Source: Verrucomicrobiota bacterium (GTDB taxonomy: Bacteria > Verrucomicrobiota > Verrucomicrobiia > Opitutales > UBA2995). Taken from it: 5,028 nucleotides of DNA. Made by a program: the position numbers and the translations under genes. Under the pieces are notes generated by a model. It saw only the letters and a program-made list of their open reading frames with translations. It had not been told where the DNA came from and searched no databases. Where the stretch lies: the NCBI GenBank assembly GCA_027297085.1, contig JAPUIL010000008.1, forward strand, positions 1-5,028, in the 5' to 3' direction. Positions 1 through 5,028 of the stretch are shown piece by piece; within the stretch, counting starts at the first letter, position 1; each line of letters starts with the position of its first letter.

Positions 1-2
1 GT

Positions 3-2303
3 TGGCAGTGGTCGCACTTCTTAGCCCAGGACATGATGTTTTGGTATTATGAAATCAGCAATATCGGAAACACTAATTATGAGCAAGTTGCTGTGGGATT
101 TTTTATCGATCCCGATGTCGGCGGTGATAGCGACCAGGACCAATTCACATTTGATTTGTCACGTGGTCAGGTGACGGTAGTAGATCCGGACAATGCCGGC
201 AGTGGTCGCGGTGTGGCTGAGGGCATCGGATCATGGTCGCCTGTCGGTAGGTTCTCCGTGGCTCTGTTGGAAACGCCAGGTGTTGCCAATGACGGCATCG
301 ATAATGATGGGGATGGATTAATAGATGAAAGCCGGTCCGATGGCATCGACAACGATGGTGATTGGGTGGCAGAAACTGACGATGTCGGTGCAGATGGTGT
401 TGCTAACTCCGGCGATGAGGGTGAGGGCGACGGAATCCCAACATCAGGGGAACCAAATTTCGACGCGACTGATATTGATGAATCCGATCAAATTGGCCTG
501 ACCAGCTTTGCCGCTTTCCCCGATGGCGGCCTGGACCTGAATAGTGCCAACGCCGTTTGGGCCGCGCTGGCAACAAATAGAGTTGACGACCCTGGTGACG
601 CTGGTGAATTTGCTCTGGGCAGTGGCGGATTTTCCCTGGCTCCTGGTGAAACCCAACGATTTTCGGCAGTCATGTACCTCAGCGTCAATGAGAACGACCA
701 GAGCTTGAATGAAAGCACTATCGCTCAGATCTACCGGAGCAATTATCGCTTTCCAGTCGCGCCGCCAAGACCACAAGTTAGTGTCGTAGCTGAAGACAAA
801 CGAGTGACTCTTTATTGGGGTAACAACTCCGAGTCAGCTCCTGATTTCGAAGGATATAAAATCTACCGGAGCACAGATCCCGGCTTTAACGATGTTTTCA
901 CAGTAACCAGTGACCGCGGGGTGCCAATTTATAGCAAATCCGTCGCTACCTTTGACCTTGACAACGACGTGTCAGATCTCTTTGGCTTGCAGGTGGATGG
1001 ATTTCGTTATTTCTTGGGCAAAGATACAGGACTCGAGTACTGGTGGACCGACACGAATGTGGATAATGGCAAGACCTATTATTATGCTGTGGTAGCCTTC
1101 GACCACGGTGACGTACAGCGGCGGGAGTTTCCGGCGGAATCGCCTAAGAGTATTGTGATTGAACCTTCCGGCACCATCCTCACCGATGTGAATACAGTCG
1201 TGGCCACTCCTACCGTTGAAACAAGCGTCTTCGAATCTTCAGACCTGATCCTCGAGCATACCGAGGGGGTGGCAACAGGTATCGTCGAAATCGAAGTGAT
1301 TGATAGAACCCTGGTCAAAAGTGGTGGCCGCTACGAGTTGACTTTTGATGATACGAGTTTTCCGCAAACAGTCTACTCTTTGCTGGATATCACCACTGGA
1401 AACAGCTTCCCGGTTTTTACGAACTCCGATAATTTCTCCACGGACGAGGTACGCAATACCGCCGATCCTATCTTCGATGGGCTGCACACATTTCTTATTG
1501 ATGACGAACTAGCTTGGGATGCCCTCCGCACGGAATGGAAAGTAGGCGATTCCAATTGGTCCATCAATATGGGGCTTAACTCTAACTTGGGTTCTCCAGT
1601 AGCAGTACCTGCCGATTATGAGGTTCGGTTTGGTGAGGTAGGGATTGACACGGCCATTTTTACAACGCCTTTCCCAATCCCCTTTCAAATCTGGAATGTC
1701 ACTGAGAATATCAAGCAGAACATTGTCATTTTGGATACGGATGGTGACGGTGCTTGGAATTCCGGAGATAACATCTTTATTGTAAGCGGGACGACTGTCC
1801 AGGACTTTAGACCGGTGCTGTGGACCATCGTCATATCAGAACCAACGGTGGCTAGCGGGATCCCATCCCTACCGCCGAAAAGCGGTGATGTTGCCTTTAT
1901 TGCAACGTCCAAACCATTCTCTTCGCAGGATGTTTATACCATCAGAACCACAGCAATCTCCGAGGCCACAGATGTCACCGAATCTGTGCTGGACCAGGTA
2001 GCCGTGGTTCCAAATCCTTATATCGTCAATTCTGTTTTTGAACAAAGGAGCCTCTTTACGGGTGGGCAATTAGAAAGACGGTTGCAGTTCATTCATCTTC
2101 CGCCGCAATGTACCATTCGGATTTTTGACTTGCGCGGACGGCTCGTTACCACCTTGGAACATTCTTCTGGATTGGACGAAGGTTCTGCATTTTGGGATCT
2201 GCGGACAGATGACAACGATGTGGTTGCGTACGGGGTTTACGTTTATCATCTAGAAGCGCTAGGCATTGGTGAAAAAATAGGTCGCTTTGCTATAATCAGG
2301 TAG
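3..2303 (+). CDS. Partial secreted multi-domain protein: acidic metal-binding repeats, fibronectin III-like domain, Por/FlgD-like C-terminal tail (5' end missing)
   Basis: The frame is open to the left edge and ends at TAG 2301-2303, giving 766 visible codons. The first ATG (33) is probably internal: its only AGG lies 2 nt upstream, and the sequence there already reads as mid-domain beta strands (FWYYEISNIGN, VAVGFFIDPDVGG). Counting from codon 3, residues about 97-121 hold two DGIDNDGD motifs inside an acidic stretch running to about 165. Residues about 254-387 look like a fibronectin type III domain (VTLYWGNNSE, FEGYKIYRSTDPGF, KTYYYAVVAFD). Residues 578-589 form an EF-hand-like loop with D at positions 1, 3, 5 and 12 and G at 6. 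Residues about 664-766 form an Ig-like C-terminal domain (VVPNPY, FIHLPPQCTIRIFDLRGRLV, WDLRTDDN, YGVYVYH) similar to Por-secretion or FlgD-like tails. Inferred role: an exported, surface-attached or secreted structural/binding protein. No catalytic motif is visible. A T9SS assignment is uncertain because the tail is only loosely like the canonical signal. The signal peptide, if any, lies outside the window. Confidence 0.9.
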   Translation, partial: WQWSHFLAQDMMFWYYEISNIGNTNYEQVAVGFFIDPDVGGDSDQDQFTFDLSRGQVTVVDPDNAGSGRGVAEGIGSWSPVGRFSVALLETPGVANDGIDNDGDGLIDESRSDGIDNDGDWVAETDDVGADGVANSGDEGEGDGIPTSGEPNFDATDIDESDQIGLTSFAAFPDGGLDLNSANAVWAALATNRVDDPGDAGEFALGSGGFSLAPGETQRFSAVMYLSVNENDQSLNESTIAQIYRSNYRFPVAPPRPQVSVVAEDKRVTLYWGNNSESAPDFEGYKIYRSTDPGFNDVFTVTSDRGVPIYSKSVATFDLDNDVSDLFGLQVDGFRYFLGKDTGLEYWWTDTNVDNGKTYYYAVVAFDHGDVQRREFPAESPKSIVIEPSGTILTDVNTVVATPTVETSVFESSDLILEHTEGVATGIVEIEVIDRTLVKSGGRYELTFDDTSFPQTVYSLLDITTGNSFPVFTNSDNFSTDEVRNTADPIFDGLHTFLIDDELAWDALRTEWKVGDSNWSINMGLNSNLGSPVAVPADYEVRFGEVGIDTAIFTTPFPIPFQIWNVTENIKQNIVILDTDGDGAWNSGDNIFIVSGTTVQDFRPVLWTIVISEPTVASGIPSLPPKSGDVAFIATSKPFSSQDVYTIRTTAISEATDVTESVLDQVAVVPNPYIVNSVFEQRSLFTGGQLERRLQFIHLPPQCTIRIFDLRGRLVTTLEHSSGLDEGSAFWDLRTDDNDVVAYGVYVYHLEALGIGEKIGRFAIIR
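291..386 (+). repeat. Acidic 16-residue repeats with DGIDNDGD metal-binding-like motif, inside the first CDS
   Basis: Two in-frame units begin at 291 and 339, 48 nt apart. Both start DGIDNDGD, the first continuing GLIDE and the second WVAE. A third, degenerate acidic unit (GADGVANSGDEGEGDG) follows. Over the eight identical residues the two copies differ at four bases, all synonymous (GAC/GAT, GAT/GAC, AAT/AAC, GGG/GGT). The copies are therefore old and kept at the protein level. The motif resembles the DGxDNDCDGxxDE pattern of MopE-like putative metal-binding repeats, with Gly in place of Cys, and also calcium-binding thrombospondin type 3-like loops. Calcium binding is an inference. Confidence 0.7.
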
Positions 2304-2336
2304 CCTGAAACTGCTGATGGGATAGTCGCGGAAACA

Positions 2337-2371
2337 TTTGGAGTGAATTAACACAGTGAAGTCACTCCAAA
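2337..2371. repeat. Perfect 10-bp inverted repeat between the two genes (possible transcript hairpin or terminator)
   Basis: TTTGGAGTGA (2337-2346) is exactly complementary to TCACTCCAAA (2362-2371), with a 15-nt spacer. It starts 34 nt after the stop of the upstream gene, where a transcription end or mRNA-stabilising hairpin would be expected. No T-run follows on either strand, so it is not a standard intrinsic terminator. It could also be an operator or chance. The rest of the 159-nt gap shows no convincing promoter and no small gene. Confidence 0.5.
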
Positions 2372-2450
2372 ATTGCGGTTGCTTAATTCCTCGGTTCATG
2401 CAGGGATTGAAGTCTTATCAATGAAAGGATTTTTCTCGACGTTAAACTAT

Positions 2451-2454
2451 AAGG
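2451..2454 (+). promoter_or_regulatory. Ribosome binding site (AAGG) deciding the receptor start
   Basis: AAGG lies 8 nt before ATG 2463, a normal Shine-Dalgarno distance. It favours 2463 over the in-frame ATG at 2421, which has only a weak GAAG at 8 nt, and over ATG 2469, which is 14 nt away. It is a short motif, so support is moderate. Confidence 0.5.
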
Positions 2455-2462
2455 TATTTCGC

Positions 2463-5028
2463 ATGATTATGAGCTTGAGCAAAAAATGCGTGTTTGTGGC
2501 CTTTATTACGGGGCTATCACTAACCATCTTGCCAGAGTCCGGCTTGGCCGGCACGACCGGAAAAATATCAGGGAAGGTAGTGGATGCGGAAACGGGCGAA
2601 GGCTTACCGGGCGCCAACGTTGTGGTGGTTGGAACCATGTCTGGTGCTGCGACCGATCTTAATGGTCGGTTTGTCATTTTGAACCTTGCACCTGGCAGCT
2701 ATGCCCTAAAGGCGAGCATGATGGGCTTTCGAGCTCAGACCGTACAGAATGTTTCAGTCAATGTAGATCTGACGACCAAAGTGTCTTTTAGTTTGTCGAC
2801 GCAGATTCTGGAGATGGGTGAGGAGGTAGTCGTCACAGCCAGCCGGCCAATGATCACCAAAGACATGACGGCGACGCAGGCAACCGTGGGTGCGGGCGAG
2901 ATCGCAGCGCTGCCGGTCGAGGAATTCTCCGATGTCGTGCAACTTCAGGCGGGGGTGGTGCAAGGACGTGATGGTGGGTTACACATCCGTGGCGGCCGCT
3001 CGGACGAGATCAGTTACATGGTGGATGGCGTCGCGCTCTCCGATGTTTATTCAGGAGAAATCGCAGTTGAAGTGGAGAATAGCTCCGTGCAGGAACTGCA
3101 GGTAATCAGCGGCACCTTTAACGCCGAGTATGGCCGGGCGATGTCCGGAGTGGTCAACATTGTAACCAAAGTGGGCGGCGATAAGATAAGCGGCTCCGTT
3201 ACGGCCTATTCCGGGGACTACGTCAGTAGTGATGATGATATTTTTACACATATTGATGACGTGGAACCTGTTGGCGTCAAAAATTTGCAGTTCAATTTGC
3301 AAGGTCCATTGCCTTTCACTTCCAATAAACTAAAATTTTTCCTGACCGGCCGCTATCTGGATGATGAAGGATATATCTTTGGCACTCGTTTCTTCAATCC
3401 GTCTGATTCATCTAATGTATCTTTCGATGGCCCTTCACAGTACATAATCCAGGCGACTGGCGATGGCAAAGCCGTACCGATGCGATTCAAGAAAAAGGCA
3501 ACGGTACACGGAAAACTGACCTACCAGATCGCACCTGCCATCAAGCTGTCGAGTAGCCTATTGTTGAGTGATGGCGAAAGTCGTGATTGGGGTGATGAAG
3601 GTTCGGAGTTTGTCCCTGAAAACCAATTCCATGATTTTTACAGATTTTTGTTTAACCCGGACGGAGCTTCGACCCAGTTTCAAAACAGCTACACCCTCTT
3701 GACGACGCTGGATCATTTGCTGAGTTCGCGAACCTTTTACAACTTGAATTTCACTGCGATCAGAAACAAGGTGCGAAGCTTCGTTTACGAAGATCCGTTT
3801 GATTCGCGTTATGAAGATCCGGATCGTTTCCTGGCAGCGGTCGCGGCAGGCAATACTTTTTTCACGGGTGGAACTGACATGTGGCATAGCGAGCGTGAAA
3901 CAAAAACCTTTGTCGGGAAATTCGATCTGACCAGCCAGGTGACTTATACCCATCAAATCAAGACGGGGGTAGAGGTTCGCTCACATGAACTTGATTTTGT
4001 TGAATTCAAGATAATACCGGCCAGGAACGAAAACGGCATCGAGATAGCACCTTTTCAATCGGCTCTGCCACCACCGGAATCACCGTTCAATAACCGCTAT
4101 TCGCACCGCCCAAAGGAAATTGCCGTCTACGCGCAAGACAAGATGGAATTCGACTTCATGATCGTAAATGTTGGCCTGCGCTACGACTACTTTGATCCGA
4201 ATGCGCCGGTCCCGACTGACCTCGGTGATCCGGGAAATCCAGACAAGCGCAAGGACGCCGGAGTCAAGTACAAGATTAGTCCGCGTCTGGGAATCGCTTA
4301 TCCCATAAGTGATCGCGGAGCCTTGCATTTTTCGTACGGCCAGTTTTTCCAAATGCCGCTGTTTCAGTTCCTCTATGCCGATTCTGAGTTCGAAGTGGAA
4401 ATTGGCAGGCTAAGAACCTTGATGGGCAACGCAGACCTGGAGCCACAAAAAACCACCATTTATGAAGTGGGCTTGCAGCAGCAGCTAACCGACGACCTGG
4501 CATTTGATTTGACCATCTATTCCAAGGACATCCGCAACTTGCTGGGTACCGAAATCTATCAATTGACGGCGGGCGCGGACCGCTATGCACGCTATGAAAA
4601 TCGTGATTTTGGTACAACTCGTGGATTTGTTTTCGCACTGTCGCAACGGCACTCAAATTGGCTGGCGGCCTCGGTTGACTACACATTCCAGATAGCTGAA
4701 GGAAATGCCTCCGAACCAAACGCCTCCTTTGTCGACCGCAGGTCAAATCGTGAACCTGAGAAAAAATTAGTGCCACTGGATTGGGATCAAACCCACACCT
4801 TGAATTCATGGATTACCATGACACCGTCTCAAGGTTTGAGCGTTACTCTTCTCGGCCGCTACGGCAGCGGCTTGCCGTATACACCCAAATTTTTGAATGT
4901 CCGGCAGGCCTTTGAAAACACGGCTCGCTCGCGGGCCACGCTGACCGTCGATTTGAAGGCAGATTATTCAGTTAGACTGGCGGGACTGCGATATAATTTT
5001 TTCTTAAAAGTGTTTAATCTTTTTGACC
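2463..5028 (+). CDS. TonB-dependent outer-membrane receptor with carboxypeptidase-regulatory-like N-terminal domain (3' end missing)
   Basis: The frame stays open from ATG 2463 to the window end (855 codons plus 1 base). ATG 2463 is chosen for its AAGG site and because it gives a compact signal peptide: SLSKK, a hydrophobic core (CVFVAFITGLSLTIL), then PESGLAG with cleavage near residues 29-30. An in-frame ATG at 2421 would add 14 residues. Residues about 33-113 are a carboxypeptidase-regulatory-like beta-sandwich (GKVVDAETGEGLPGANV, ATDLNGRF, LAPGSYALKASMMGF). EEVVVTA (120-126) is a TonB-box-like segment. The plug spans about 130-240, with LHIRGGRSDEISYMVDGV (173-190) and FNAEYGRAMSGVVNIVTK (219-236). 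The beta-barrel follows, including YGQFFQMP near 625 and NADLEPQKT near 656. The last residues, FLKVFNLFD, match the conserved near-C-terminal motif of these barrels, so probably fewer than about 100 residues are missing. Family role: energised passage of a ligand across the outer membrane using TonB-ExbB-ExbD. The ligand is unknown. No SusD-like partner is visible. Confidence 0.93.
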   Translation, partial: MIMSLSKKCVFVAFITGLSLTILPESGLAGTTGKISGKVVDAETGEGLPGANVVVVGTMSGAATDLNGRFVILNLAPGSYALKASMMGFRAQTVQNVSVNVDLTTKVSFSLSTQILEMGEEVVVTASRPMITKDMTATQATVGAGEIAALPVEEFSDVVQLQAGVVQGRDGGLHIRGGRSDEISYMVDGVALSDVYSGEIAVEVENSSVQELQVISGTFNAEYGRAMSGVVNIVTKVGGDKISGSVTAYSGDYVSSDDDIFTHIDDVEPVGVKNLQFNLQGPLPFTSNKLKFFLTGRYLDDEGYIFGTRFFNPSDSSNVSFDGPSQYIIQATGDGKAVPMRFKKKATVHGKLTYQIAPAIKLSSSLLLSDGESRDWGDEGSEFVPENQFHDFYRFLFNPDGASTQFQNSYTLLTTLDHLLSSRTFYNLNFTAIRNKVRSFVYEDPFDSRYEDPDRFLAAVAAGNTFFTGGTDMWHSERETKTFVGKFDLTSQVTYTHQIKTGVEVRSHELDFVEFKIIPARNENGIEIAPFQSALPPPESPFNNRYSHRPKEIAVYAQDKMEFDFMIVNVGLRYDYFDPNAPVPTDLGDPGNPDKRKDAGVKYKISPRLGIAYPISDRGALHFSYGQFFQMPLFQFLYADSEFEVEIGRLRTLMGNADLEPQKTTIYEVGLQQQLTDDLAFDLTIYSKDIRNLLGTEIYQLTAGADRYARYENRDFGTTRGFVFALSQRHSNWLAASVDYTFQIAEGNASEPNASFVDRRSNREPEKKLVPLDWDQTHTLNSWITMTPSQGLSVTLLGRYGSGLPYTPKFLNVRQAFENTARSRATLTVDLKADYSVRLAGLRYNFFLKVFNLFD

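Noticed and set aside
33..35. ATG at 33 as the true start of the first gene
   Set aside because: The frame continues open to the window edge, the nearest AGG is only 2 nt upstream, and there is no signal peptide after it although the protein is of an exported type.
4..209. 12-bp direct repeat GGCAGTGGTCGC at 4-15 and 198-209
   Set aside because: The two copies are in different reading frames and stand alone. One shared 12-mer in about 5 kb is close to chance expectation.
729..873. 13-bp direct repeat ATCTACCGGAGCA at 729-741 and 861-873
   Set aside because: Both copies encode IYRS in frame, but within different local contexts (IYRSNYRF and IYRSTDPGF). There is no extended similarity, so coincidence of common codons is more likely than a mobile or regulatory repeat.
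2448..2453. TATAAG as a possible -10 promoter element
   Set aside because: It overlaps the ribosome binding site, lies too close to the start codon, and has no matching -35 element at about 17 nt upstream.
3558..3956. 132-codon open frame on the minus strand
   Set aside because: It is antisense to the receptor barrel, has no recognisable motif, and no independent promoter or ribosome site is evident.
4276..4809. 177-codon open frame on the minus strand
   Set aside because: It lies entirely opposite the receptor barrel, whose translation is clearly real and conserved in style. The minus-strand product is rich in Arg, Pro and Cys with no domain pattern, as expected of a shadow frame.

Overview
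The window holds the 3' part of one large secreted-protein gene and most of a TonB-dependent outer-membrane receptor gene. Both are on the + strand and both are cut by the window edges. The protein styles are those of a Gram-negative bacterium of the FCB superphylum: a Por/FlgD-like C-terminal tail, and a receptor with an N-terminal carboxypeptidase-regulatory-like domain. The tail wording (VVPNPY, RRLQFIHLPP, AYGVYVYH, GEKIGRFAIIR) most resembles uncultured lineages such as candidate division KSB1, Calditrichota or Zixibacteria. That placement is inferred from memory of family style, not from a search. Base composition looks balanced and similar in both genes, with no visible sign of recent transfer.

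Layout: (1) Positions 3-2303 encode the end of an exported multi-domain protein. It has an acidic stretch with DGIDNDGDG-type metal-binding repeats, a fibronectin type III-like domain, a beta-rich region with an EF-hand-like loop, and a C-terminal Ig-like sorting or anchoring tail. (2) Positions 2304-2462 are intergenic and contain a perfect 10-bp inverted repeat and a ribosome binding site. (3) Positions 2463-5028 encode a TonB-dependent receptor with signal peptide, carboxypeptidase-regulatory-like domain, TonB-box-like segment, plug and most of the barrel. The window ends inside the C-terminal FNLFD motif.

The likely joint theme is the cell envelope: a surface-exposed or secreted adhesive/binding protein encoded next to an outer-membrane uptake or export channel. 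The substrate cannot be read from the sequence. There are no RNA genes, mobile elements, CRISPR arrays or phage genes, and I see no convincing new biological system. The most notable points are the gene pairing and the metal-binding repeat arrangement in the first protein.
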